Origin: GCA-003244245 sp963823755
GTDB taxonomy: Bacteria; Actinomycetota; Actinomycetes; Mycobacteriales; Pseudonocardiaceae
NCBI GenBank assembly: GCA_963823755.1
Contig: CAWGMP010000017.1
Span: 806,001-870,000 of the forward strand
Length of the DNA: 64,000 bases
Reading direction: 5' to 3'
Below the pieces are notes generated by a model, which was not told the origin of the DNA, ran no database searches, and worked only from the letters and a program-made list of their open reading frames with translations. Of the stretch, positions 27,521 through 36,559 are shown one piece after another. Both the position numbers and the translations under genes were made by a program. The number at the start of each line of letters is the position of its first letter. Positions within the stretch are counted from its first letter, which is position 1.

Positions 27521-27878
27521 CACCGCAGGCCGTATCCCACCGCTGTCCCCGTGGAGCCTGTCACCGTGTGATCTCCCGAGAGTACTCAGCGTAGTTGAAC
27601 GTATACCTACTGCCACCGGCCGGTTCGTCTTCGACGTTATCGGTCCGGCAGTCAGCCTGACCAGCCCCAGTCGCTGATCAAGTTGTCGGGTGTCGAGCGT
27701 GACGAAGGTGTCACGCACTGTCTGGACTGCCCGCCGATATGCTGCCCGGATAGGGGGTTCAGGGTTCACGAGCCTTGACAGCGGTAGGTTTTGCATCGAC
27801 ACGGTTCTGATCGACACAGTGGATGCGACGCGCCGAGCCACCTCCACGTCCGCCTCCCTACGAGCCGAGGATTCGCCG
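27521..27878. promoter_or_regulatory. divergent intergenic region, P450 / serine-cycle operon
   Basis: 358 bp without a gene. A TTGACA hexamer near 27775 could be the -35 box of the operon; no matching -10 is certain. Confidence 0.35.
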
Positions 27879-29225
27879 ATGAGTGCTCTGCCCGCTGACT
27901 TGCCCGCCGATTTCTTCACCAAGCCGGTCTCCGAGGTCGACCCTGAGATCGCCGAAGTGCTCGCCAACGAGCTCGCCCGCCAGCAGCACACCCTGGAGAT
28001 GATCGCCTCGGAGAACTTCGTTCCGCAGGCCGTCCTGGACTGCCAGGGCTCGGTGCTCACCAACAAGTACGCCGAGGGCTACCCGGGCCGGCGGTACTAC
28101 GGCGGTTGCGAGTACGTCGACGTCGCCGAGCAACTGGCCATCGACCGGGCCAAGGAGCTGTTCGGAGCCGAGCACGCCAACGTGCAGCCGCACAGTGGCG
28201 CCTCAGCCAACGCCATCGTCTTCAGCGCCCTGATGGAACACGGCGACACGTTCCTGGGGATGAAGCTCGACCACGGCGGGCACCTCACGCACGGCATGAA
28301 GATCAATTTCTCCGGGTTGAACTACACCGTAGTGCCCTACGGGGTGAACCGGGAGACCTCGTGGGTGGACATGGACGAGGTCGCTGCACTGGCCAAGGAG
28401 CATCGGCCGAAGATGATCCTCGCCGGCTGGTCGGCCTACCCTCGCCAGCTCGACTTCGCCCGCTTCCGCGAGATCGCCGACGAGGTGGGCGCCTACCTGT
28501 TCGTCGACATGGCGCACTTCGCCGGCCTGGTCGCCGCCGGTGAGCATCCCAGCCCGATCCCCTATGCCGACGTCGTCAGCACGACGATCCACAAGACGCT
28601 GGGCGGCCCGCGCAGCGGCATGATCCTCTGCAAGGAGGAGTTCAAGAAGAAAATCAACTCGCGGACGTTCCCCGGTTGGCAGGGCGGCCCCCTGATGCAC
28701 GTGATCGCCGCCAAGGCGGTGGCGCTGAAGATCGCCGCTTCGGAGGAGTTCCGGGAGCGCCAGCGGCGTACCCGCGCCGGGGCCCGCGCACTCGCCGAGG
28801 AGATGCTCGGCGGCGGGCTCAACGTGCTCACCGGTGGCACCGACACCCACCTGGTGCTCGCCGACCTGCGGGAATCCCCGCTCAACGGCCGGCAGGCCGA
28901 GGACCGGCTCGCCGAGATCGGGGTCACCGTCAACCGCAACGCGGTCCCCTTCGACCCCCGCCCCCCCTCCGTCGCGTCCGGTCTGCGGATCGGGACCGCC
29001 CCGCTGGCCACCCGGGGCCTGCAAGAAGGCGACTTCCGAGAGCTCGGCGAGATCATCACCGAGGCCCTCACCGGCGACTGGGACGACGCCAAACGGGCCT
29101 CGCTCAGTGAGCGCGCCCGGGTGCTCGCCAAGCGCTACCCGTTGTACCCCCAGCTCGCGCCCCACTCCGAAGCACCTCACTCCGAAGCGCACAGCTCGGC
29201 GGCGTCGACTGTCGAAGGGCGGTGA
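27879..29225 (+). CDS. glyA: serine hydroxymethyltransferase
   Basis: A 448-residue fold-type I PLP enzyme with the SHMT landmarks: MIASENFVPQAVLDCQGSVL, NKYAEGYPGRRYYGGCEYVD, and the PLP-lysine segment STTIHKTLGGPRSG. It interconverts glycine plus methylene-tetrahydrofolate and serine. ATG 27879 gives the normal N-terminus (SALPADLPADFF); the open frame extends further upstream into non-coding sequence. Because it begins an operon with serine-glyoxylate aminotransferase, malyl-CoA lyase and malate-CoA ligase, this copy is probably dedicated to C1 entry through the serine cycle rather than general glycine synthesis, so a second glyA elsewhere would be expected. Its stop overlaps the start of sga (GTGA). 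Confidence 0.95.
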   Translation: MSALPADLPADFFTKPVSEVDPEIAEVLANELARQQHTLEMIASENFVPQAVLDCQGSVLTNKYAEGYPGRRYYGGCEYVDVAEQLAIDRAKELFGAEHANVQPHSGASANAIVFSALMEHGDTFLGMKLDHGGHLTHGMKINFSGLNYTVVPYGVNRETSWVDMDEVAALAKEHRPKMILAGWSAYPRQLDFARFREIADEVGAYLFVDMAHFAGLVAAGEHPSPIPYADVVSTTIHKTLGGPRSGMILCKEEFKKKINSRTFPGWQGGPLMHVIAAKAVALKIAASEEFRERQRRTRAGARALAEEMLGGGLNVLTGGTDTHLVLADLRESPLNGRQAEDRLAEIGVTVNRNAVPFDPRPPSVASGLRIGTAPLATRGLQEGDFRELGEIITEALTGDWDDAKRASLSERARVLAKRYPLYPQLAPHSEAPHSEAHSSAASTVEGR

Positions 29226-30436
29226 CCGGCATGCCCAACGGACCCATGCACCTGTTCATCCCCGGTCCGACCAACGTCCCCGACGCGGTGCGCCGCGCGA
29301 TGAACGTCCCGATGCAGGACCACCGGGCTCCAGACTTCCCCGAGCTGACCCTGCCGCTGTTCGCCGGGCTGAAGAAGGTCTTCGCCAACGAGACCGGTCG
29401 GGTGTTCATGTATCCGTCCTCGGGTACCGGGGCGTGGGAAGCGGCGATCAGCAACACCCTCAACCGGGGCGACCGGGTGCTGATGTCGCGCTTCGGTCAG
29501 TTCTCCCACCTGTGGGCCGACATGGCCCGGCGGCTGGGCCTGGATGTGATCTGCGTCGACCGGGAGTGGGGTGAAGGCGTCCCGCTGGACGCCTACGCGC
29601 ACCACCTCAGCGAGGACAAGACCATCAAGGGCGTCTTCGCCTGCCACAACGAGACCGCCACCGGGGTCACCTCCAGCATCGCCGGTGTCCGCAGGGTGAT
29701 GAACGCGGCCGGCTCGGATGCACTGCTGTTCGTCGACGCGGTGTCCTCGTTGGGGTCGATCCCGTTCGAGCAGGAGGCGTGGGGCGTCGACTTGACGGTG
29801 ACCGGCTCGCAGAAGGGCCTGATGATGCCCGCCGGGATGTCGATGCTCGGGGTCAGCGCCAAGGCACTGGAAGCACACAAGTCCTCGACGATGCAGCGTT
29901 GCTACTTCAGCTTCGACGACATGCTCGCGAACAATGACCGCGGCTATTTCCCCTACACCCCGTCCATCCCGATGCTGTACGGCTTGCGGTGCTCGCTGGA
30001 TCTGCTGTTCGACGAAGGCCTGCCGCAGGTGTTCCAGCGTCACCACCGGCTCGCGGAGGGGGTCCGTCGCGGGGTGGAGGCGTTGGGCCTGTCACTGTGC
30101 GCGCTGGACCCGCAGTGGTACTCCGACACCGTCACGGCGATTCGTACCCCGGAGGGCGTGGACGCTAAGGAGGTCTGCCGGATCGGCTACCAGCGCTACC
30201 GCACGTCGTTCGGGGGCGGCCTGTCCAAGGTAGCGGGCAAGGTGTTCCGGATCGGCCACCTCGGAGATCTCAACGAGGTGATGTGCCTCGCCGCGCTGGC
30301 CAGCGCCGAGATGTCGCTGGCCGACGCCGGAGCCAAAGTCGAGCTGGGAGCCGGCGTCGCGGCGGCCCAGGACTACTACCGCAGTGCGACCGCCGCGCTG
30401 GAGGCCGAGCCGGGCCCCCGAGGAGGAGCCAGTTGA
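29222..30436 (+). CDS. sgaA: serine-glyoxylate aminotransferase
   Basis: A 404-residue class V aminotransferase. HLFIPGPTNVPDAVRRAMNV and the PLP-lysine segment VTGSQKGLMMPAGMSMLG are typical of serine/alanine-glyoxylate aminotransferases, as is the phosphate-binding YPSSGTGAWEAAISN. It converts serine plus glyoxylate to hydroxypyruvate plus glycine, the central transamination of the serine cycle. GTG 29222 lies within the stop of glyA, and the sga stop overlaps the TTG start of mcl, so the three genes are translationally coupled. Context makes the serine-glyoxylate assignment stronger than sequence alone. Confidence 0.92.
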   Translation: MTGMPNGPMHLFIPGPTNVPDAVRRAMNVPMQDHRAPDFPELTLPLFAGLKKVFANETGRVFMYPSSGTGAWEAAISNTLNRGDRVLMSRFGQFSHLWADMARRLGLDVICVDREWGEGVPLDAYAHHLSEDKTIKGVFACHNETATGVTSSIAGVRRVMNAAGSDALLFVDAVSSLGSIPFEQEAWGVDLTVTGSQKGLMMPAGMSMLGVSAKALEAHKSSTMQRCYFSFDDMLANNDRGYFPYTPSIPMLYGLRCSLDLLFDEGLPQVFQRHHRLAEGVRRGVEALGLSLCALDPQWYSDTVTAIRTPEGVDAKEVCRIGYQRYRTSFGGGLSKVAGKVFRIGHLGDLNEVMCLAALASAEMSLADAGAKVELGAGVAAAQDYYRSATAALEAEPGPRGGAS

Positions 30437-31386
30437 GCCACACTCTCCACCCGATACGTCAGCCGCGGTTGCAGCGCAGTGAGCTCGCGGTGCCGGGATC
30501 GAACACCAGCTTCATCGACAAGGCAGCCGACAGCGCGGCCGATTTCGTTTTCATCGACTTAGAGGATGCGGTGGCCCCTGCCGACAAGGAGCAGGCCCGT
30601 CGTCATGCGATCGAGGCGTTGCGGGACATCGATTGGGCGGGCAAGGGCAAGACGGTGTCGGTGCGGATCAATGGGCTGGATACGCACTACATGTATCGCG
30701 ACGTCATCGACGTGATGGAGCAGGCGGGTGACCGGCTGCACACCATCCTGGTACCCAAGGTCGGGGTACCCGCAGACCTGTACTGCGTGGAAACGCTGAT
30801 CCATCAGGTGGAGCAGGCCAAGGGGTATGAGAACAAGGTCGGGATCGAGGCGTTGATCGAGACGGCGCTGGGGATGGCGAATGTCGAGGCCATCGCGAGT
30901 AGTCCCGGCCGGTTGGAGGCGCTGCATTTCGGGGTAGCCGACTACGCTGCGAGCAACCGGGCCCGCACGGTGAGCATCGGTGGTCTGAACCCGGACTACC
31001 CGGGGGATCAGTGGCATTTCGCCTTGTCCCGGATGATCGTGGCCTGCCGGGCCTATGGGCTACGCCCGATCGACGGCCCGTTCGGCGACTTCTCCGATCC
31101 CGATGGTTACCGCGCCGGGGCCCGGCGGGCCGCGGCGCTGGGCGCCGAGGGCAAGTGGGCGATACATCCCAGCCAGATTGCGCTGGCCAATGAGGTGTTC
31201 AGCCCACCAGAGGCGGAAGTCAAGCGAGCGCAGCGCATCGTCGAGGCACTGGCCGAGGCCGCGGCACAAGGTAAGGGCGCCGCAGCGGTGGATGGCAAGA
31301 TGATCGACGCCGCGTCGGAGCGGATGGCCCAGAACCTGCTCTCGTTGGACCAGGCGATCCGGGCCGCAGCCACCAGCCGGGCCTAG
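30433..31386 (+). CDS. mcl: L-malyl-CoA lyase (CitE-like family)
   Basis: A 317-residue HpcH/HpaI/CitE-type TIM-barrel lyase, close to the length of methylotroph malyl-CoA lyases. The metal-binding acidic motif FVFIDLEDAVAPADK, the conserved VSVRINGLDT and LVPKVG, and EALIETALG are all present, as is the long C-terminal lid (GKWAIHPSQIALANEVF). It splits malyl-CoA into glyoxylate and acetyl-CoA. The start is TTG 30433 after AGGAGGAG, overlapping the sga stop as TTGA. The 10-bp gap to mtkA and the shared substrate support the malyl-CoA assignment over citryl-CoA. Confidence 0.92.
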   Translation: MSHTLHPIRQPRLQRSELAVPGSNTSFIDKAADSAADFVFIDLEDAVAPADKEQARRHAIEALRDIDWAGKGKTVSVRINGLDTHYMYRDVIDVMEQAGDRLHTILVPKVGVPADLYCVETLIHQVEQAKGYENKVGIEALIETALGMANVEAIASSPGRLEALHFGVADYAASNRARTVSIGGLNPDYPGDQWHFALSRMIVACRAYGLRPIDGPFGDFSDPDGYRAGARRAAALGAEGKWAIHPSQIALANEVFSPPEAEVKRAQRIVEALAEAAAQGKGAAAVDGKMIDAASERMAQNLLSLDQAIRAAATSRA

Positions 31387-31396
31387 AAGGGCGGTC

Positions 31397-32574
31397 ATGG
31401 ACATCCACGAGTATCAGGCCAAGGAGATCCTGGCCCGCTTCGGGGTACCCGTTCCGTGTGGCGGGTTGGCCTACAGCCCCGAGCAGGCGTCCTACCGGTG
31501 CACCGAGATCGGCGGGTCGGCGTGGGTGGTCAAAGCCCAGGTACACGCCGGCGGCCGGGGTGCCGCAGGCGGGGTGAAGGTGTGCCACTCCGACCGCGAC
31601 GTCCTAGACGTCGCGAACAGCATGTTCGGCCGGCGGTTGGTCACCAGACAGTCCGGGCCGCGCGGCAAGCTGATCTACCGGGTGTACGTCGAGGAGGCCA
31701 CCGACATCGCCCGCGAGTTGTATTTCTGCATCGTGTTGGATCGCCGCATCGAGCGGGTATGCATCATCACCTCAGCCGAGGGCGGCGTGGAGATCGAGGA
31801 GTTGGCGGCCACCAAGCCCGAAGCGCTGGTGCGCACGACGATCGACCCCGCGGCGGGTTTCCTGGAGTTTCAAGCCCGAGAGATCGCCTTCGCGCTGGGC
31901 CTGCAACCGGCGCAGCTCGCCGAGGCCAGCCGGATTTTCCGGCGCGCCTACCGGGCTTTCCGGGACCTGGACGCCACCATGTTGGAGATCAACCCACTGG
32001 CGGTCACCGACAAGGGCAGCATCGTCGCGCTGGACGCCAAGATGTCCTTCGATGACAACGCGCTGTTTCGCCACCTCGACATCTCCGAGTTGCGCGACCG
32101 CAGCCAGGAAGACGCCAGGGAGAGCCACGCGGCTGACCGTGGGCTGGCCTACGTCGGCCTCGACGGCGACATCGGCTGCATGATCAACGGTGCCGGCCTG
32201 GCGATGGCGACCATGGATATGATCAAAATCGCGGGTGGGGAACCGGCGAACTTCCTCGACATCGGTGGCGGTGCCTCGCCAGAGCGGGTCCTCAAGGCCT
32301 TCCGCGCCGTGCTCCAGGACGCCAACGTCAAGGCGATGTTGATCAATATCTTTGCTGGGATCAACCGTTGCGACTGGGTCGCCGAGGGCATCGTGGCAGC
32401 GTTCACGCAGCTCGACGTCAAGATCCCGGTGGTGGTACGGCTGGCCGGCACGCACGTCGACCTAGGGCAGCAGATATTCGGGACTCCGGATTGCCCATCA
32501 TCACCGCGGACACCCTGGCCGAGGCGGCCCACAAGGCCGTCGCCGTCGTGGGCACCGTCGGTGCCAGCACCTGA
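31397..32574 (+). CDS. mtkA: malate-CoA ligase, beta (ATP-grasp) subunit; apparent frameshift near 3' end
   Basis: A SucC-like ATP-grasp subunit: MDIHEYQAKEILARFGVPVP, then AQVHAGGRGAAGGVKV (Ala replaces the usual Lys), DATMLEINPLAVTDKG, and LINIFAGINRCDWVAEGI. With mtkB it would make malyl-CoA from malate, ATP and CoA. The frame from ATG 31397 stays open to 32611, but after LAGTHVDLGQQI (about 32476) it loses all similarity. The expected C-terminus (RDSGLPIITADTLAEAAHKA) continues in the -1 frame and stops at 32574, 24 bp before mtkB. One base therefore seems to be missing around 32471-32480. The unshifted product keeps ~90% of the protein with a foreign tail. Sequencing error, mutation and recoding are all possible; no slippery heptamer is seen. 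Confidence 0.88.
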
Positions 32575-32598
32575 AGGCCGGAGGGTCGAGCACAAGAC

Positions 32599-33486
32599 AT
32601 GGCCATCCTGATCGATGAGCACACCCGCGTGGTGGTGCAGGGCATCACCGGTCGTATCGGACGTTTCCACACCGAGGAGATGATCGACTACGGCACCAAC
32701 GTGGTCGCCGGCGTCACCCCGGGCAAGGGCGGCGAGCGGGTGCTGGACCGTCCGGTGTTCAACACCATGAAGGCAGCCGTGGCCGAGACCGGGGCGACCG
32801 CCTCGATCGTGTTCGTGCCGCCCCCGTTCGCCGCCGACTCCATCATGGAGGCCGCCGACGCCGGGATCCGGTTCTGTGCCTGCATCACCGACGGCATCCC
32901 GATGCAGGACATGATGCGGGTCAAGCGCTATATGCGGCGCTACAAGGCCCAGGCGCGGATGACGCTGACCGGGCCTAACTGCGCGGGGACCATCTCCCCC
33001 GGGCGGGCCCTGCTGGGCATCATGCCCGGCCACATCTACCTGCCCGGACGGATCGGCGTGATCGGGCGCTCGGGCACCCTGGGTTATGAAGCCGCGTCCC
33101 AGATGAAGGCACTGGGCATCGGCGTGTCCACGTCGGTGGGTATCGGCGGCGACCCGGTGAACGGGTCCTCCTTCCGCGACCACCTGGAACTGTTCGAAGC
33201 CGACCCGGACACCGACGCGGTGGTCATGGTCGGCGAGATCGGTGGGCCGCAGGAAGCCGAGGGCGCCGACTACGTACGCGATCACATGACCAAACCGGTG
33301 ATCGCCTACATCGCCGGGCTGTCCGCTCCCAAGGGCCGCAAGATGGGCCACGCCGGGGCGATCGTGTCCTCAGCGGGGGAATCCGCTCAGGAGAAAACCG
33401 AGATCCTGGCCGCCGCCGGCATCACCGTGGCACCCAACCCGTCGTGCATCGGCGAGACCGTCGCCCGAGTGCTCGTGAACGCGTGA
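32599..33486 (+). CDS. mtkB: malate-CoA ligase, alpha subunit
   Basis: A 295-residue SucD-like subunit. The CoA-binding Rossmann region (VVVQGITGRIGRFHTEEMID), LTGPNCAGTISPG, the GRSGTLGYEA loop and the phosphohistidine loop (APKGRKMGHAGAIVSS) are complete. Together with mtkA it converts malate and CoA to malyl-CoA; placement directly after mcl favours malate over succinate as substrate. ATG 32599 is 24 bp after the corrected stop of mtkA. The 3' end overlaps, antisense, a minus-strand hypothetical gene. Confidence 0.92.
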   Translation: MAILIDEHTRVVVQGITGRIGRFHTEEMIDYGTNVVAGVTPGKGGERVLDRPVFNTMKAAVAETGATASIVFVPPPFAADSIMEAADAGIRFCACITDGIPMQDMMRVKRYMRRYKAQARMTLTGPNCAGTISPGRALLGIMPGHIYLPGRIGVIGRSGTLGYEAASQMKALGIGVSTSVGIGGDPVNGSSFRDHLELFEADPDTDAVVMVGEIGGPQEAEGADYVRDHMTKPVIAYIAGLSAPKGRKMGHAGAIVSSAGESAQEKTEILAAAGITVAPNPSCIGETVARVLVNA

Positions 33487-33945
33487 CAGTGTTCCAACGG
33501 CGTCATGGTGGGGGGCGTGCGGGCCGGTCTGCGCAGCCTCGATCTTCGGGAACTCGTCGGTGTCGTCCCGCTCGGAGCGGCCCGTGATGGTCAGTCCGGT
33601 CCGGTCCGGCCTCGGTTTCGTGATCGGCAACGGTGGGACGGTCAGTCCCAGCTCACTGGTCAAGCTGGAGACCAGCGACGCCGTGGACTGATGCAACCAG
33701 TACTGCGACACGCGGTAAATCCGGCACTGGCGGCGCCCGAACACCGTCCTTGTCCATCCACACGACAAACAGCGACCACGACGATCAATCGGATGCTCCA
33801 GCAGCAATGTGTACAACGCCGCGACGGCCCGGTACTCCTGCGAATCGACCTCACCGAGTTCCGCGTGGTCGCGCAGGACACCGCGCAGTGTTCGGCAGAT
33901 CAGCCGGTAGCTCGTCTGATCGGCGGTGCGCCTTGTACTGATCAT
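33370..33945 (-). CDS. hypothetical Cys-containing protein
   Basis: A 191-residue open frame. The N-terminal ~90 residues look real: SYRLICRTLRGVLRDHAELG, then LYTLLLEHPIDRRGRC, then a C-x-x-C-type LSCGWTRTVFGRRQC, and a helix QYWLHQSTASLVSSL. This resembles a family I have seen near regulators in Pseudonocardiaceae but cannot name. The last ~40 residues overlap the 3' end of mtkB on the other strand and are probably read-through after loss of the original stop. Its ATG overlaps the stop of the small upstream gene as ATGA. It is divergent from the XRE regulator at 34363. Confidence 0.5.
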   Translation of the reverse strand: MISTRRTADQTSYRLICRTLRGVLRDHAELGEVDSQEYRAVAALYTLLLEHPIDRRGRCLSCGWTRTVFGRRQCRIYRVSQYWLHQSTASLVSSLTSELGLTVPPLPITKPRPDRTGLTITGRSERDDTDEFPKIEAAQTGPHAPHHDAVGTLSRVHEHSGDGLADARRVGCHGDAGGGQDLGFLLSGFPR

Positions 33946-34127
33946 GAGGCCATCTGGCTGTGTTCCACGGTGTAGGACGTGGATCTACGTCCAGTCTCGT
34001 GAGCGGGTCGTACCAGCGGTCTCGGTGCTGGTGCCCACCGAGCCATCTCCCTTGACCTCCTGTCCTGCGGGACGGCATGGAAGGTACGTAGCGGTCGTTG
34101 CGGGTAGTTCCCATCCTTGAGCTTCAT
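33942..34127 (-). CDS. small hypothetical protein upstream of, and overlapping, the Cys-containing protein
   Basis: A 61-residue basic product (MKLKDGNYPQRPLRTFHAVP at its start). Support comes from GAGGGAG upstream of ATG 34127 and from its stop overlapping the next start (ATGA). No domain is recognised. It would be the first gene of a two-gene minus-strand unit divergent from the XRE regulator. Confidence 0.4.
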   Translation of the reverse strand: MKLKDGNYPQRPLRTFHAVPQDRRSREMARWAPAPRPLVRPAHETGRRSTSYTVEHSQMAS

Positions 34128-34248
34128 GGTCTGTTCGCTCCCTCGGGAGACGCAGTAACGGCGACGGGTGCGCATCGCAAGGAGACCAAAGAACCGAGGT
34201 GGCTACCAGATCGCGAAACCCCCCACGTTTCCCCTCGTGAAACCTCTC

Positions 34249-34266
34249 GGGTAACCAAGCTTACCC
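34249..34266. promoter_or_regulatory. candidate operator GGGTAA-N6-TTACCC
   Basis: A perfect 6-bp-arm palindrome, GGGTAACCAAGCTTACCC, lies in the 235-bp divergent region between the XRE regulator gene and the minus-strand pair. Binding by the XRE protein is inferred from position only. Confidence 0.4.
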
Positions 34267-34362
34267 AGTCACCGACCAGGTAGACTGCGCGGACGTCGAG
34301 AGCCTGACGGGCTCGATGAGTGAAGCTGAAAATTATTGCAATAATACGGGGAGGAGGAAGGG

Positions 34363-35595
34363 ATGGCGCGCCCTCGGCGTCCCGAGTTCCATCCCCGCCT
34401 AGCTGATTTCCGGCGCCGTCTCGGGTTCACTCAGGAGCAAGTGGCCGATCGAGTGGGCATCACCGTGGAAATGGCACGAAGGCACGAACGTGGCATTTCA
34501 ATGCCAAGCGAAAAGTACCGGCAGCGATATTGCCTGCTCTATGGCGCCACGGAAGCCGAGCTCGGACTTATTGCCAGCCCGGCTCTAACAGAGGATCCCG
34601 CCACGCCTCATGCTGTGAAATTATCACCTGTATCCTGCGCTCCATTTGTTCCACCGTTGATCGTCCCGGCGTGGCTTCCTGAGTACGCTGACACGGATTA
34701 TCTCGCCACGGTCCGAGGCTGTATCGAGCAGATTATCGCGCTCGATGGTCGATTCGGTGGTGCTGACCTCGTCAAACTGGCGGAGCGGTTCTTTCGAAGA
34801 ATATGCAACCAATTAGGGACAGGCGCCTACGATCTCAATGTAAAAAGGGACCTCCTGGCCACCGCGGGTGAACTGGCCGAAGTGGTCGGATGGCTTGCTT
34901 ACGATGCCGATCGGCAAGAACTCGTGCGGCGGATGAACCAGGAGTCTCTCTATTTCACTCGGCTTGCGGGCGACAAGCGGATGGAGTTGCTTACGTTGCA
35001 GAACGCAAGTATGCATGCCGGCTTCCTCAACCGTCCCTATGAGGCACTGCACATTGCCGACTCGGTGCTCAACGGCGACTACCAGTTGTCCCCACGACTC
35101 CGTACGTTGTTCCTCACCCGGAAAGCGCGCGCACTGGCCCAGGGTGGGGATGACGGCTCTCTGCGGATCTTCAAAGAGATCAGATCGCTGTACCTTGAGG
35201 GAGTGCAGGAGAACGATCCCGCCTGGACCTGGTGGATCGATGAACGTGAATTGGCATGGCATGAAGCGATGTCCCACCAGGACCTCGGCGACAGCAAATC
35301 GGCGATTGCTCAATTTGAGCGGTCGGTAGAGGCCATGCCCTCGACCGCAACTCGGGGTCAATTCGTGCACCGAGCCTATCTATTCGGGGCACAAGTAAAC
35401 CTGAACTCTTGGAGTGCGGCCGAAAATACGATGCGGCAGCTCCAGCCGCTAGCTGTCGAAGTCGCTTCCACGCGAACCGCGGTTCTCCTTCGAAAGATTA
35501 TTCGAGAAATTCACGCCATCGGGAAGAAGGTCCCGCCAGGAGTGCTCGACGAGGGAGAGAAACTCAACCTCGTTTTAAATACAGTTCCGGCATGA
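34363..35595 (+). CDS. XRE-family regulator with TPR-like C-terminal domain
   Basis: A 410-residue protein with an N-terminal Cro/C1 helix-turn-helix (RRRLGFTQEQVADRVGITVE, then MARRHERGISMPS). The remaining ~300 residues are helical repeats (LLTLQNASMHAGFLNRPYEA, AWTWWIDERELAWHEAMSHQ). GGGGAGGAGG immediately precedes ATG 34363. It is followed after 7 bp by a small methyltransferase gene, with which it must be co-transcribed, and is divergent from two hypothetical genes. Such HTH-TPR proteins usually control adjacent genes; the inducer is unknown. Confidence 0.85.
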   Translation: MARPRRPEFHPRLADFRRRLGFTQEQVADRVGITVEMARRHERGISMPSEKYRQRYCLLYGATEAELGLIASPALTEDPATPHAVKLSPVSCAPFVPPLIVPAWLPEYADTDYLATVRGCIEQIIALDGRFGGADLVKLAERFFRRICNQLGTGAYDLNVKRDLLATAGELAEVVGWLAYDADRQELVRRMNQESLYFTRLAGDKRMELLTLQNASMHAGFLNRPYEALHIADSVLNGDYQLSPRLRTLFLTRKARALAQGGDDGSLRIFKEIRSLYLEGVQENDPAWTWWIDERELAWHEAMSHQDLGDSKSAIAQFERSVEAMPSTATRGQFVHRAYLFGAQVNLNSWSAAENTMRQLQPLAVEVASTRTAVLLRKIIREIHAIGKKVPPGVLDEGEKLNLVLNTVPA

Positions 35596-35602
35596 AACCG
35601 AC

Positions 35603-36115
35603 ATGACCGACGAGGAGATCTTTGCGATCGCCGATACGGCGAAGGGGCAGTATTTCCTCACCGCGCCCGACAAACTGGCGATTCTCGTCCGAGCCGCCGA
35701 AATCCGCCTGACTGATCATGTTGTCGAGATTGGTGCAGGAATAGGTACGGTGGCACGGACACTGCCACCCTGCGCCAGTTTGACACTCATCGAACTCGAC
35801 AGTCGATTCACCGATATTCTCCGGGTCAACGTACCGAATGCGCAGGTGATCCAAGGCGACGGCTTGACCATGCTCCGACATATCCATTGCGACATGCTCC
35901 TCAGCAACCTCCCGGCACCCACCACCGAGTCCCTCATCGACCTACTTCCGGACCTGCAATTCAGAACAGCCGTGATAGCCATGAGCACGGACACCCCTCT
36001 CGGCCGGTTGAAACCCCACTTCACCTCCGAGACAGTCGCCATCATCGGCGGCGGCGACTTTCAACCTCCCCAACCCGTCCAATCAATGCTCGTGAAAGCC
36101 ACCAGAATTATGTGA
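35603..36115 (+). CDS. rRNA adenine dimethyltransferase-like protein (short)
   Basis: A 170-residue Rossmann-fold methyltransferase of the KsgA/Erm type: GQYFLTAPDKLAILVRAAEI, motif I VVEIGAGIGTVARTL, motif II TLIELDSRF, motif III QVIQGDGLTM, and motif IV LLSNLPAP (NLPA in place of NLPY/F). It ends where the catalytic domain ends (QSMLVKATRIM), without the helical C-terminal domain of full-length KsgA or Erm (about 260-290 residues). Target could be rRNA, another RNA or a small molecule. Co-transcribed with an XRE regulator, it might be an inducible modification or resistance module; this is inference. IS110 debris begins directly after the stop. Confidence 0.75.
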   Translation: MTDEEIFAIADTAKGQYFLTAPDKLAILVRAAEIRLTDHVVEIGAGIGTVARTLPPCASLTLIELDSRFTDILRVNVPNAQVIQGDGLTMLRHIHCDMLLSNLPAPTTESLIDLLPDLQFRTAVIAMSTDTPLGRLKPHFTSETVAIIGGGDFQPPQPVQSMLVKATRIM

Positions 36116-36117
36116 AC

Positions 36118-36340
36118 GAGGCCACCCTCCCTTTCGCCCAGCAGACGGCGCTGCTGGCGACGATCCCGGGAATCGGTGAGCGCGCCGCCCAGGTCATCAT
36201 CTCCGAGATCGATGGGAGATGTCCCGGTTTCCCACCGCGGCGCACCTGGCGTCATGGGCCGGTTTGTGCCCGGGCGACAACGAACCCGCCGGTCGGCACC
36301 GGTCGGGCAGGCGAACCTCGCACAATACTGTTCCAAAGTC
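36118..36340 (+). pseudogene. IS110-family transposase fragment (C-terminal)
   Basis: LLATIPGIGERAAQVIISEI in one frame, continued in another frame by MSRFPTAAHLASWAGLCPGD, then NEPAGRHRSGR. This is the transposase-20 domain of IS110/IS116/IS902 elements. It is frameshifted and truncated on both sides. Confidence 0.85.
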
Positions 36341-36397
36341 CAGAAACCTACGATCTCATTAGTATCACGGTGAGGGTCTTCCAGCGCTTGTGTATGG

Positions 36398-36513
36398 GTG
36401 TCCGGCCACATCGCCCCAGTCTATGGCGTGGCGTTCAGTCCCGATGACAAGCTGCTGGCCACTGGCAGCAGTGATCGCACCGTCCGGCTGTGGGCAACAC
36501 CCGCGACGTGGGT
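36398..36513 (+). pseudogene. WD40 repeat fragment
   Basis: GHIAPVYGVAFSPDDKLLAT, then GSSDRTVRLW, is a single perfect WD40 blade without any flanking blades. It is a remnant of a larger beta-propeller gene, or captured DNA. Confidence 0.75.
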
Positions 36514-36559
36514 GCACCACTCGTGCGAGCTCAGCCTCCCACCACAGACAGCCCGATCA

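Noticed and set aside
32598..32611. mtkA ending at 32611 as an intact protein
   Set aside because: The last ~40 residues in that frame have no similarity to SucC/MtkA, whereas the -1 frame continues the family C-terminus exactly.
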